Source: Richelia sinica FACHB-800
GTDB lineage: Bacteria > Cyanobacteriota > Cyanobacteriia > Cyanobacteriales > Nostocaceae
Direction: 5' to 3'
NCBI RefSeq assembly: GCF_014698825.1
Contig: NZ_JACJTT010000016.1
Coordinates: 1-64,000 of the forward strand
Length of the DNA: 64,000 nt
Each line of letters opens with the position of its first letter. Position 1 is the stretch's first letter. The position numbers and the translations under genes were made by a program. This document shows positions 9,570 through 17,875 of this stretch, one piece after another. Below the pieces are notes generated by a model. That model saw only the letters and a list, made by a program, of their open reading frames with translations. It was not told the DNA's origin and ran no database searches.

Positions 9570-10009
9570 CACTCCGGTGGCAGTTTGACGATCGCAAACC
9601 AAAAGTTTTCAATAGACTGTACAATTTTAACGAATTGATCGAAGTCAACAGGCTTAGTTATGTAACAATTAGCTGCTAAATTATAAGCTTTGGTAATATC
9701 TTCTTCTGCCTGGGATGTAGTCAGCACCACTACAGGAATTCTTCTCAGTTTTTGATCATTTTTAATTTCTGCTAGGACTTCCCTGCCGTCTTTTTTCGGG
9801 AGATTTAAATCTAGCAGCACAATATCAGGATAGGGAGCATCAGAGTAGTATCCCTGTTTTCGCAAAAATGCCATTGCTTCCACTCCATCTTCCACTACAT
9901 TCAGATGTACGGAGATTTTGCTATCTTCCAAGGCGATGCGTGTCAGTTCAACATCAGCAGGATTATCTTCTACTAACAAAACCTCTACCGGCATAATCGC
10001 TGTTATCAT
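9569..10009 (-). CDS. Single-domain response regulator (Rcp1-like)
   Basis: Stand-alone CheY-like receiver, 146 residues, of the type found beside phytochrome-family kinases. Acidic pair in [11 protein letters not shown], phospho-acceptor Asp67 in IVLLDLNLP, switch residue Thr97/98 and Lys119 in ITKP. The loop carrying [13 protein letters not shown] is the Rcp1-type insertion. It starts 3 bases after the kinase stop codon and overlaps the next gene by one base, so all three are one transcript. An alternative ATG five codons in (MPVEVLL) is possible. No output domain, so it acts by protein contact or as a phosphate shuttle between the two kinases. Confidence 0.92.
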   Translation of the reverse strand: MITAIMPVEVLLVEDNPADVELTRIALEDSKISVHLNVVEDGVEAMAFLRKQGYYSDAPYPDIVLLDLNLPKKDGREVLAEIKNDQKLRRIPVVVLTTSQAEEDITKAYNLAANCYITKPVDFDQFVKIVQSIENFWFAIVKLPPE

Positions 10010-10012
10010 CTT

Positions 10013-12250
10013 CTATTGCTGATCTAGGGTATGGGGAATTGTGAAGTAAAAGGTAGAGCCTTGTCCTGGTTGTGACTCAACCCAAATACTTCCGCCATGA
10101 CGCTCTATAATTTTCTTACAAATCGCTAGCCCTATGCCAGTACCAGGGTATTTACTTCTACTGTGTAAACGCTGGAAGATTGCAAAAATTTTCTCTGTAT
10201 ACTGAGTATCTATACCTATACCATTATCTTGGATGGAAAATAACCATTCATGGGAAATATTTGGTTGTAGGGAATAGGAAGTAGGTAAGGAAGAGACAAT
10301 CAATCCATCTTCTCTAGATTCTTCCATATCTGGAGTTAGTTTCACCCCTGCTACCTCCCTTTCTCTCCTACAGACACCAATATGAATCTTTGGTGGGATA
10401 GCACGGTGGAATTTGATGGCGTTGCTCATTAAGTTTTGGAAAACTTGGGTTAACTGGGTGGCATCTCCTCTAATTTCTGGCAATGGGTCGTAGGTGATAA
10501 TGGTATTGGACTCGTCAATAGCTACTTGTAAATTAGCGATCGCTTTGAGCAAAATGCTATGACAGTTAATGATGGTAAATGGTTGTCCTCTTGTATTCAC
10601 ACGGGAATAATTCAATAGGTCTTGAATCAGGATTTGCATCCGCCTTGCCCCATCCACAGCATAGGCAATATACTGCTCCCCATTGGTATCTAATAAAGGT
10701 TTATAGCGACGCTCTAGCAACTGTAAGTAACTAGTCACCATTCGCAACGGCTCCTGTAAATCATGGGAAGCTATATAAGCAAACTGTTCTAATTCCGCAT
10801 TAGAACGACTTAACTCTTGACGTTGATGGGTTTCCTGTGCTAATAACTGAGCCTGAGAAATAGCAATGCCAATTTGATCAGCTAATTGTTTCAACAACTC
10901 CTGCTCAAACATGTTCCACTCTCTGGGTGCGCTGCAATTGTGAGCAATTAATAAACCCCAAAGACTTTCTCTAACTAATATGGGTACTACCAAATTAGCT
11001 TTCACCTGAAATCGTTGTAGTAGTTCTCGGTGACAAGTTTCAATATTGGCAGTTTCTATATCAAAAATAGCTCTAACTCTACCTTGACCATACTGCTGAA
11101 TATATTCTTGTTTAAAACAGGGGTCAAAAATACTTTGTCCTAAAATCACTTTCCACCCAGGTAAAACAGCCTCTTGAATCACCCTACCTGAACCGTCTCC
11201 TAAGATTTGGAAAATTAACACTCGGTCAGTTTGCAACAGCTTCTGTACTTCCGTAACCGTTGTATAGAGAATTTCGTCCAGTTGCAGACTATCGCGGATT
11301 TTGAGCGTAATTTCCGCAAATAAGTAACTACGTAAATTCTGACGTTTGAGTTCCTCTTCCGCTTGTTTACGGACAGTGATGTCCTGAAAATAAACGGATA
11401 AACCATCTCGTGCTGGATAGGCATGTACTTGAAAGTATCTGTTGAGGGGAGGATAAAACTCCTCAAATTCCACACTGGTGTGTTGAGCGATCGCTCTATG
11501 ATATTCGTGGTAGAATTTCGTATCTACAGTTCCTGGGAAAACATCCCAAATCCGCTGGCCAAGCAATTGCTCCTGAGTTTTTTGTAATAATCTCTCTGCT
11601 TGGGGGTTTAAGTACGTAAATCGCCAATCTTTATCCAAGGCCAGAAAGGCATCTGTAATACTTTCCAAAATATTGACAATCTTATCTCTAGCCATTTGGG
11701 CCGCAGCAGAGATGGCTTGCTCTTTGGTCATTAATTCTTCAGTCAGAATTGATACATTTCTAATCTGCTTTCTCAACTCTAATTGCTCGATGACTAAATC
11801 ACTTAAAGCCTTCAATGCTGACACCTGTCTAGCATCAATTTGACGCGGAACTTGATCAATTACACACAGAGTACCTAATACATATCCCTGAGTAGTTATC
11901 AAAGGCATACCTGCATAGAACCTGACATAAGGATAGGTGGTAACTACTGGATTATTGACAAATCGCTCATCAGCAAAAGTATCTGTAATTATGACGATTT
12001 CACTTCGCTCACAGCAAAGATAAGATAGACCATGATTACGGGGCATTTGTGTGACGGTTAAACCAACTTTGGCTTTAAACCACTGACGATCTTCATCAAT
12101 AAAATTCACCAAAGCAATCGGTGTCTGACAAATTGCCGCGGCTAATTGCACTATGCTTTCATAAGCAGTTTCCGGCTCAGTATCTAAGATTTGGTACTGA
12201 CGGAGAGCATTGAGCCTCTCCTGCTCTTGTTGATTCGACTCCAAATTCAT
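10013..12250 (-). CDS. Cyanobacteriochrome-type histidine kinase GAF-PAS-GAF-HisKA-HATPase
   Basis: Soluble sensor kinase, first gene of the operon. GAF1 about 20-160, PAS about 190-298, GAF2 about 313-470, HisKA with phospho-His496 (ASHDLQEP), HATPase with N606/N610, DNGIGID (675-681) and GTGIGLAI (703-710). GAF2 has Cys406-His407 (ETCHRELLQRFQVKA), the canonical bilin attachment site, and DPCF at 376-379, the second-cysteine motif of DXCF cyanobacteriochromes, so it should bind a bilin and sense short-wavelength light. GAF1 lacks both. Unusual: about 40 extra residues (627-668) between the N-box strand and the DNGIGID motif. Light sensing is inference from motifs; catalytic residues are intact. 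Confidence 0.93.
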   Translation of the reverse strand: MNLESNQQEQERLNALRQYQILDTEPETAYESIVQLAAAICQTPIALVNFIDEDRQWFKAKVGLTVTQMPRNHGLSYLCCERSEIVIITDTFADERFVNNPVVTTYPYVRFYAGMPLITTQGYVLGTLCVIDQVPRQIDARQVSALKALSDLVIEQLELRKQIRNVSILTEELMTKEQAISAAAQMARDKIVNILESITDAFLALDKDWRFTYLNPQAERLLQKTQEQLLGQRIWDVFPGTVDTKFYHEYHRAIAQHTSVEFEEFYPPLNRYFQVHAYPARDGLSVYFQDITVRKQAEEELKRQNLRSYLFAEITLKIRDSLQLDEILYTTVTEVQKLLQTDRVLIFQILGDGSGRVIQEAVLPGWKVILGQSIFDPCFKQEYIQQYGQGRVRAIFDIETANIETCHRELLQRFQVKANLVVPILVRESLWGLLIAHNCSAPREWNMFEQELLKQLADQIGIAISQAQLLAQETHQRQELSRSNAELEQFAYIASHDLQEPLRMVTSYLQLLERRYKPLLDTNGEQYIAYAVDGARRMQILIQDLLNYSRVNTRGQPFTIINCHSILLKAIANLQVAIDESNTIITYDPLPEIRGDATQLTQVFQNLMSNAIKFHRAIPPKIHIGVCRREREVAGVKLTPDMEESREDGLIVSSLPTSYSLQPNISHEWLFSIQDNGIGIDTQYTEKIFAIFQRLHSRSKYPGTGIGLAICKKIIERHGGSIWVESQPGQGSTFYFTIPHTLDQQ

Positions 12251-12455
12251 AAATTTTCTATATAAAAAATGGTTTTTTAGTTTTTATGATAGTCGAGCGA
12301 GCTAAATCAACCTTGATGGAGTGGTGGATTTAAGATGATTAAAAAAACTGAGATGTTAATAACAAAAATATGGGTAAAAAGCTGAGGGATTTCAACGTAA
12401 TTGCTGATTGATCAACTCCTCTCTACCTGGAAAAAACGATATATTCTCCCTTAGA

Positions 12456-12471
12456 TGTGATACAAATCACC
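12456..12471. promoter_or_regulatory. CRP/FNR-family-like binding site 1
   Basis: TGTGA-N6-TCACC, one base short of the CRP consensus TGTGA-N6-TCACA, and also TGAT-N4-ATCA as in FNR-type sites. Centre is 23 bp from that of the second dyad, about two helical turns. Confidence 0.55.
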
Positions 12472-12475
12472 ACAT

Positions 12476-12497
12476 AATAGTGATATGAATCACTATT
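12476..12497. promoter_or_regulatory. CRP/FNR-family-like binding site 2
   Basis: Perfect dyad with 8-base arms AATAGTGA and TCACTATT around six bases (TATGAA). The core is GTGA-N6-TCAC, also TGAT-N4-ATCA. It lies 99 bases upstream of the small gene and would overlap the -35 region if TATTAT at 12507 is the -10 box. Confidence 0.6.
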
Positions 12498-12595
12498 AAT
12501 AATTGATATTATTCACAATGGTCAGATTGAGTTCATCACTTCCATAAATTGGATTTTGGAAGATATTTAAGTTATCGAGTTCAACACCTACTTTT

Positions 12596-12829
12596 ATGCA
12601 TCAAGTTAATCTACTACCTGGAGCCGTTTCGGAAATAGTTGTTGCAGTTGCAGACACTGGAGTCCTGACTCTAGCTGACCGCTACGGCTTAATGGCTGCA
12701 ATTTTAGGTGGGTTACTGAACGAAGAAGAAGAACAAGCAATTAATAGAGTGTTACGTGGTGTAGTTAAAGGTCGGATTAAAGTTGTAGACGAAATCTCCA
12801 ATGAAGTTCCTCTAGCTCATATCAAGTAA
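12596..12829 (+). CDS. Small conserved hypothetical protein, 77 aa
   Basis: No recognised family. The protein is soluble, with a hydrophobic VAVADTGVLTLADRYGLMAAILGG segment too polar for a membrane span, followed by an acidic NEEEEQAINRV helix and a basic RGVVKGRIKVVDEI strand; a compact helix-strand fold is likely. ATG start, TAA stop, and a dedicated upstream region with two CRP/FNR-like dyads support a real, regulated gene. I recall similar small proteins in other filamentous cyanobacteria but cannot name a function. It stands alone, followed by a 349-base gap containing a 91-bp repeat element. Confidence 0.75.
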   Translation: MHQVNLLPGAVSEIVVAVADTGVLTLADRYGLMAAILGGLLNEEEEQAINRVLRGVVKGRIKVVDEISNEVPLAHIK

Positions 12830-13178
12830 ATAGCATCCTCTGATGCAAAACTTAAGAACTTAAAAAAATCAATCTTTAATTGCATAAGAGTTGCTAAAAA
12901 TATTATAACTTTTTTTTATTAAATATATAAAATTTACGGATTGATAAGAAAAATTAACGGAATATTAACATATAGCAATGGACGGAGCGGTTAGGACATT
13001 AACTAAGAATAAAACTTAGACAGCAAAAGGCTTTTAGCACTGTCACCTGTCACCTGCTATATATGCCCAAAGTCAGGAAAAAGACAGACTTCAACGACAA
13101 ATAATTTAAAACTTATTCACCTGTATTGATAATCTTATAGATATTTTTATACTTTATTTATACTGAATTTTTAATTTA
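12830..13178. other. Intergenic, holds 91-bp element
   Basis: 349 AT-rich bases between the small gene and the ROK kinase stop. Apart from the 91-bp element at 12971-13061 nothing is recognised. Confidence 0.7.
12971..13061 (+). mobile_element. 91-bp MITE-like element, copy A
   Basis: Ends are inverted TATAGCA and TGCTATA. The interior ends with two CCTGTCA-type heptamers. A second 91-base copy lies inverted at 40281-40371; aligned by eye, the two differ at only four positions. TA steps flank both ends, as with TA-targeting IS630/Tc1-type elements. Non-coding. Confidence 0.85.
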
Positions 13179-14150
13179 TTAATCCAAAATATTTAAACCC
13201 ATCGCTACTGCACCCCATAATGGTGCATCATCACCTAACAAAGCACGTACAACCTCGAAATTCACTTCTGGTAATGCTGTTTCCCTAGCAACTTTTCGTA
13301 CTATTGACCAAAAAGTATCTCCTGCTTTAGTTACACCCCCACCTAAAACAAAGCGTTGGGGGTTCATCAGGTTAGCGACATTGCCAATACCTACACCTAA
13401 AGCCCAAGCAGCTTTATATAAAACTTCTTGAGCTAATTCATCTCCATAGGCTGCGGCAGCACTGACAATTTGTCCCGTGATTAAGTTGAGATCATCCCCA
13501 ACTAAATATCTCAAAATGTCTCCCCGGACTTGTCCGTCAGTATGATGGGGAGTTTGTACGGCTAAAAGTTCGCGGGCGTTTTGGGCAATGTAAGGGCCAG
13601 ATGCTAATCTTTCCACACAACCCCTTTTTCCACATAAACAAACAGGCCCAGTGGGGTCTACTACCATATGACCAATTTCCCCAGCCATCCCTGATGCCCC
13701 TGACCAAGGTTGATTATTGAGTATCCAACCTCCACCTACACCAGTGCTGATTGTAATGTAAAACAAACTGTCGTATCCCTGTCCTGCACCAAAACGATGT
13801 TCACCAATAGCAGCTACATTGGCATCATTATCGACAATGGCTGGTGCATTGTAATCTTCTTGTAGTAATTGTTGAAGGGGGATATTTTCCCAACCAGGTA
13901 CATGGTGAGATAGTCGGACTGTACCTGTGGCTGCATCTACGGGGCCACCAAAGCTCACGCCAATAGCATCAGGTTTACTACCATTTAACACAGAATCAAT
14001 AAGCGATCGCATAATTGCTATATCACTTAAAGCATCTGCTTTCGCTGGTGATAATCGGCTATCATGACGTAACCATTCCCTGGAACCAGCTTTCACGGTA
14101 GCTGCTGCCAATTTAGTACCGCCAAAATCAAGGGCTAAGATTAAACTCAT
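13179..14150 (-). CDS. ROK family glucokinase
   Basis: Cytosolic sugar kinase of the ROK family, most likely phosphorylating glucose with ATP. Phosphate-binding LALDFGGTKLAAA at the N-terminus; GVSFGGPVD; the catalytic aspartate in VDNDANVAA; ISTGVGGG; zinc motif CLCGKRGCVE with three cysteines; LGGGV near the C-terminus. No N-terminal helix-turn-helix, so an enzyme and not a ROK repressor. The ATG at 14148-14150 (MSLILALDFGGTK) is chosen; an in-frame TTG six codons earlier at 14168 is less likely. Fructo- or N-acetylmannosamine kinase activity is possible within ROK. Stands alone. Confidence 0.92.
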   Translation of the reverse strand: MSLILALDFGGTKLAAATVKAGSREWLRHDSRLSPAKADALSDIAIMRSLIDSVLNGSKPDAIGVSFGGPVDAATGTVRLSHHVPGWENIPLQQLLQEDYNAPAIVDNDANVAAIGEHRFGAGQGYDSLFYITISTGVGGGWILNNQPWSGASGMAGEIGHMVVDPTGPVCLCGKRGCVERLASGPYIAQNARELLAVQTPHHTDGQVRGDILRYLVGDDLNLITGQIVSAAAAYGDELAQEVLYKAAWALGVGIGNVANLMNPQRFVLGGGVTKAGDTFWSIVRKVARETALPEVNFEVVRALLGDDAPLWGAVAMGLNILD

Positions 14151-15097
14151 GGGTGAGAAAACAGTCAAGTAATAGGGTGTAGGGTGTGAGAAGCTTTTGC
14201 TTTACTAACCATTACCCATTATCTCGTCAATAAAATTTTGTAGTCGTTCACCAAAAACCTTACGGCAGTTTGTGATGAGCATGTTGGTAGTTTGTTGGCA
14301 TAGGTATATTTAATGGTGAAGGAGGAAAAAAGGCAAAAGAGAAAGAAAAACTTTTTAACTATTTGCCCCAATCATTGAGAATTCATATAAAATTAGGGTT
14401 GTATGCTTGTCAGCAACGACAACGCAACCATGTAAGTAAAGCTACTTTTCTGGCAACAAGTTCCCTATCAACATAGAAATAAAGCTATTAATTACATCAC
14501 AAGTCCCAATGGATATATAGGGAACTTTTGTAATTACGTTATCTGTTAGTTAGTCACTAGAGTAAAGTCAACATCAAGATGTTAATAAATATTAGTAAAA
14601 ATTTTGCTTTTTATTAACTACTTGATTTTATAATTAAATTCAGTTAAAGTCGATAAACATCAACAAAAACAAATCATTCAATACAATTTTAAGATAATGA
14701 ACTTAGATAGAATGATAGAGGCAATCCATTTATAACTATTTTGGCTTTCTAGCATTAAATCTGTGTTTTTGGGAAAAAATAGCTGTGTAGGTTATATTTT
14801 TTTCTAAAGTTATTGAAAAATTTTCTCAATAAGCTAAAATACAGAATAGATAAAAACCTTGTTAGCAATGGATTTTTATTCAACTGGGGCTGAAATCTCT
14901 GAAGCCTAAGGCTTTATTAAGGAGAATTTATTAACCGGACAACCTAAAAATAGTCATGATCTATAAAGTGGCTACCTCCTGATGTAGTAGATAATGACAT
15001 TGAAAATCTTTACACTGTCTCACAGATACGTAGCTGTAAATACAATTTTTGTTTTCCCGTTCATTTGTTCATAAAATCAATCCTTGAGTAAGTGTCC
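14151..15097. other. Long AT-rich intergenic region
   Basis: About 950 bases with no open frame worth calling on either strand, between the divergent ROK kinase and the sucrase/ferredoxin-like gene. Two GTA-N8-TAC motifs occur (14432-14445 and 15030-15043), of which only the second is promoter-proximal. No RNA gene was recognised. Confidence 0.6.
15030..15043 (+). promoter_or_regulatory. Candidate NtcA box
   Basis: GTA-GCTGTAAA-TAC fits the NtcA consensus GTA-N8-TAC, 55 bases upstream of the ATG at 15098. A possible -10 (TAAAAT, 15072-15077) lies about 28 bases downstream, a little further than the usual 22-23. A six-base motif is expected about once per 4 kb by chance. Confidence 0.35.
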
Positions 15098-16075
15098 ATG
15101 AATACTTTTTTTTGCTCTGATTATTCGCGGCAAATAGGAGAAGATATTATTGGTAGCGCGACTAACTACCAGACCTACATTTTAATTGAATGTCCTCCAC
15201 CTTGGATATCAGAAGCATTTAATTCTAAATGGGTTCCCGATAATTTACGCATTTTGGTAGAAGAAGTCAAGCAAACTAAAAAACCTATTAGATTTTTGTT
15301 AATTGCTAATGATGAATCTCACAGAATCAATCAGACAACGGTATTGATTTATCAAAAACAAGAATGCTTAAGTCAGGGATACCGTAAACAAGAGTTTAAG
15401 ATACCCAATATTGAACAAGTAGCAGGAATAATCAGGAAATGGTTAGCTGGCGGTCATCCTGATTATGAAATAGAAACAGATATCAGCAGAGATATTTTAA
15501 TTTGTACTCATGGGAACCATGATAAATGCTGTGCTAGATATGGTAATCCCTTTTACTTTTATGCTTCCAAAACCATTGAAGATTTACATTTAGATCATGT
15601 GAGAATTTGGCGGTCTACTCACTTTGGTGGGCACCGTTTTGCACCAACAGCCATCGACTTTCCTGAAGCAAGATATTACGGTGCTTTAGATCAAGACTCA
15701 TTCAGGGCAATTTTAACCCGCAGTGGTGATATTCAATATTTGAATCGAGTTTATCGCGGTTGGGGAATTTTGCCGCCACCCATTCAGATATTAGAAAGGG
15801 AACTCATACTGCGACTCGGTTGGGATTGGTTTAACTATCAAGCCGCAGGTAAAATTCTAGAGCAAAGTTTGGATAACAATACTATTCTCGGCGAGCTAAG
15901 TTTTGAAGACCCTTCTGGGTGTTTCTATAGCTATCAAGCCAAACTAGTGAAGGATATAGCCAAAACTCAATCCCTCAAAAGTTCCTGTAACACCACACAA
16001 GAGACAGTGGTTGTTAAATATGCTGTAGCTAATCTGTGGTTAACTGCCAGAAAAGTAGCGACTTACAGTGCTTGA
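15098..16075 (+). CDS. Sucrase/ferredoxin-like (Apd1-type) [2Fe-2S] protein
   Basis: Member of the Suc_Fer-like family with a C-terminal thioredoxin-like ferredoxin domain. Numbered from an upstream in-frame GTG (15092), the domain has ICTHGNHDKCCARYG (Cys138, Cys146, Cys147) and STHFGGHRFAPT (His177, His181). Yeast Apd1 of this family binds a [2Fe-2S] cluster through two cysteines and two histidines of an HxxxH motif, so the same bis-histidine cluster is likely here. The N-terminal half (ECPPPWISEAF) is the family's conserved opening. 325 residues, soluble, monocistronic. Its redox partner is unknown. A GTA-N8-TAC motif upstream hints at nitrogen control. Confidence 0.85.
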   Translation: MNTFFCSDYSRQIGEDIIGSATNYQTYILIECPPPWISEAFNSKWVPDNLRILVEEVKQTKKPIRFLLIANDESHRINQTTVLIYQKQECLSQGYRKQEFKIPNIEQVAGIIRKWLAGGHPDYEIETDISRDILICTHGNHDKCCARYGNPFYFYASKTIEDLHLDHVRIWRSTHFGGHRFAPTAIDFPEARYYGALDQDSFRAILTRSGDIQYLNRVYRGWGILPPPIQILERELILRLGWDWFNYQAAGKILEQSLDNNTILGELSFEDPSGCFYSYQAKLVKDIAKTQSLKSSCNTTQETVVVKYAVANLWLTARKVATYSA

Positions 16076-16173
16076 TTGTTCTTAGGGTGTAGGGGAAAAA
16101 GAACAAAGGAGGCAGGAGGCTGAAGGAACTAATGTATTATTTATAGCCATTCTTCTTTACTTCTGTAACCCCT

Positions 16174-16199
16174 GTTCGCGCAGCGTGGCGAAGCCATAC
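16174..16199 (+). repeat. GTTCGCG dispersed repeat, variant
   Basis: GTTCGCGCAGCGTGGCGAAG then CCATAC, a variant of the copies at 7128 and 7228 and leading directly into the octamer array. Confidence 0.75.
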
Positions 16200-16253
16200 T
16201 TCTGAACTTCTGAACTTCTGAACTTCTGAACTTCTGAACTTCTGAACTTCTGA
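16198..16253 (+). repeat. Octamer tandem repeat ACTTCTGA x7
   Basis: Seven perfect head-to-tail copies of ACTTCTGA followed by ACTCC, ending 8 bases from the patB stop codon. The related TTCTGAACTTCTG motifs occur beside the GTTCGCG repeats at 7250-7300 and near 61010. Confidence 0.92.
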
Positions 16254-16261
16254 ACTCCTTG

Positions 16262-17875
16262 TTAATCCCCAATATTGAGAATTTTTCTGAGAACTGTTTG
16301 GTCTTCTACCTTGGCTTTCAAGCGACCTTTTTCCACATCACGAATCCAACTTTGACTTTTACCAGTGAGTTTTGCTAGTTCCCGCTGGGAGAGGTTGAGG
16401 TTTCTTCTAGCTTGGAGAATATCTTCTCCAAGTAAATCACCTGTGGGTTTGGGATTCTTTTTGGTTTTAGCTGTGCGTCGTTGTTTTTTATCTGATTCAG
16501 AACGCTGTTCCCATTCTGGGGGAAGTTCAAAGGATAAAATGCGTGCGTTCATCAGTAAATTCCATTTGCCACGGGGGCCGCTGTCTGTGAGGCGGGTATC
16601 ACCACCAGCATCATTAATCCAAAATTCTAGGGCTTCGTCTGGGTCTTCGGGAATATCAATTAATTTTGCCCACAATGGTTGGATTTCTGGGGGGTAGGTA
16701 ACAGGGTCAAACAAAACTTTAATTCCGTAATGATTGAGAACTTCCAAGTCGTTTTCGTAGGTTCGTAATAGACGCTTGCGTTCTTCCCGTTGTCTACCGG
16801 CCTGGTTCACTTTTTCCTCACCATAAGCAACGCGCAGCAAGGTGGGAATGGTGATTCTTTGTTCTCTACCCATTTTGGTTTTAAATAGTAGCCAGAGCAT
16901 AAGTCTCACTGCGCCTTCATGTTGTTGCCACAGACTCATAACGCTGGTGAGTAGAGTTTTGGGCAGACTGCCGTATTGATAAAAGGCGCTGCGTTCTTTA
17001 CATCCTTGTTTGTTGAGGAAGTGTTGTGCCCAAATACCTGCTTTGATTTTAAAGGTGAGGCCAATCAGATATTTACATCCTTGATCATCTTCTTGAAAGT
17101 AATGCTGTATATCTGTGATTTGCCATAGGGGTGTGTCATTGACAGAAAAGCCGGGAACTCGTCCTTGTTGAGGCCAGTCTATGGAAACGATGAGTGAGCA
17201 AGCTTGGAGAACAATATTTTTAATTAAACCGAGCTTGGCAGTTTTGCTCAGGTCTTTACGTTTCTCTAAGCCTAAGTATTTTTCTATTTGTCGCTCATCA
17301 ATGGTGAATTCTTGCTCCCAAGGTTGGTCTAAGGCGGTGGCATGGGCAGCAAAAATCAGGTGCATACAAGCAGCCCTAATGTCGAGGTTTTCTATGGCTT
17401 GTAAGCTGTTTGTACGGTTGTGGAGTGGAAATTTGTGTTGGTGATCGAAAGCGATGGGTTGGACGACACTAAAGGCGATTGTACCCCGTCCTTGATTGAC
17501 AGCACGGCGATAGTGCAAATAACCATCAGCGTTGGTTTCCCAATTTAAGGATGTGCGTTGGGCCAGGAGGTTACAAGCTTCCCAAATCACTATTGCTGAG
17601 GCAAAGGGGTGATTTTTCCGGTTAGAAAATAAATCAGGACTGGTAACTTCTCTTGGTTCGGCTTTGCTTCTACCTTTTTTGGATTGTAGAGGAATGGGAG
17701 AGTTGGTGGGACAGACGATTATACATTGTGGTTCAGGGTAGTAACCTTCACAGTTGTTACAAAGATAAGGATCAATCCAATATTCACCATTTTCGATTTT
17801 GATTGCACCCGTAGGACATTGGGGGCGGCAGTTGTCACATCCAACGCAACTGTTGTTAGGAATTGTATAAGGCAT
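16262..17875 (-). CDS. patB: PatB/CnfR heterocyst and nif regulator (ferredoxin-HTH)
   Basis: Transcription factor needed for nif gene expression under micro-oxic conditions and for proper heterocyst development. N-terminal two-cluster ferredoxin domain: CVGCDNCRPQC (CxxCxxCxxxC) followed by CNNCEGYYPEPQCIIVC; a large middle region of unknown fold; C-terminal XRE-like helix-turn-helix (SQRELAKLTGKSQSWIRDVEKG). Clusters probably sense oxygen; the helix-turn-helix binds DNA. ATG 17875 has GGAAG seven bases upstream; an in-frame TTG at 17959, with GGAG five bases before it, would add 28 residues and cannot be excluded. Divergent from fdxB, as patB/asr2513 in Anabaena 7120. Seven octamer repeats lie just past its stop. 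Confidence 0.93.
   Translation of the reverse strand: MPYTIPNNSCVGCDNCRPQCPTGAIKIENGEYWIDPYLCNNCEGYYPEPQCIIVCPTNSPIPLQSKKGRSKAEPREVTSPDLFSNRKNHPFASAIVIWEACNLLAQRTSLNWETNADGYLHYRRAVNQGRGTIAFSVVQPIAFDHQHKFPLHNRTNSLQAIENLDIRAACMHLIFAAHATALDQPWEQEFTIDERQIEKYLGLEKRKDLSKTAKLGLIKNIVLQACSLIVSIDWPQQGRVPGFSVNDTPLWQITDIQHYFQEDDQGCKYLIGLTFKIKAGIWAQHFLNKQGCKERSAFYQYGSLPKTLLTSVMSLWQQHEGAVRLMLWLLFKTKMGREQRITIPTLLRVAYGEEKVNQAGRQREERKRLLRTYENDLEVLNHYGIKVLFDPVTYPPEIQPLWAKLIDIPEDPDEALEFWINDAGGDTRLTDSGPRGKWNLLMNARILSFELPPEWEQRSESDKKQRRTAKTKKNPKPTGDLLGEDILQARRNLNLSQRELAKLTGKSQSWIRDVEKGRLKAKVEDQTVLRKILNIGD

Larger units (their letters stand above)
12251..12595. other. Divergent regulatory region
   Basis: 345 bases between the divergent kinase operon and the small gene at 12596. 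The only structure seen is the pair of dyads at 12456-12497, with an AT-rich TATTAT hexamer at 12507-12512 that could be a -10 box for the small gene. Confidence 0.6.

Noticed and set aside
14432-14445. GTAAGTAAAGCTAC, another GTA-N8-TAC
   Set aside because: About 280 bases from the ROK kinase start with no promoter elements in register; matches at this rate are expected by chance.
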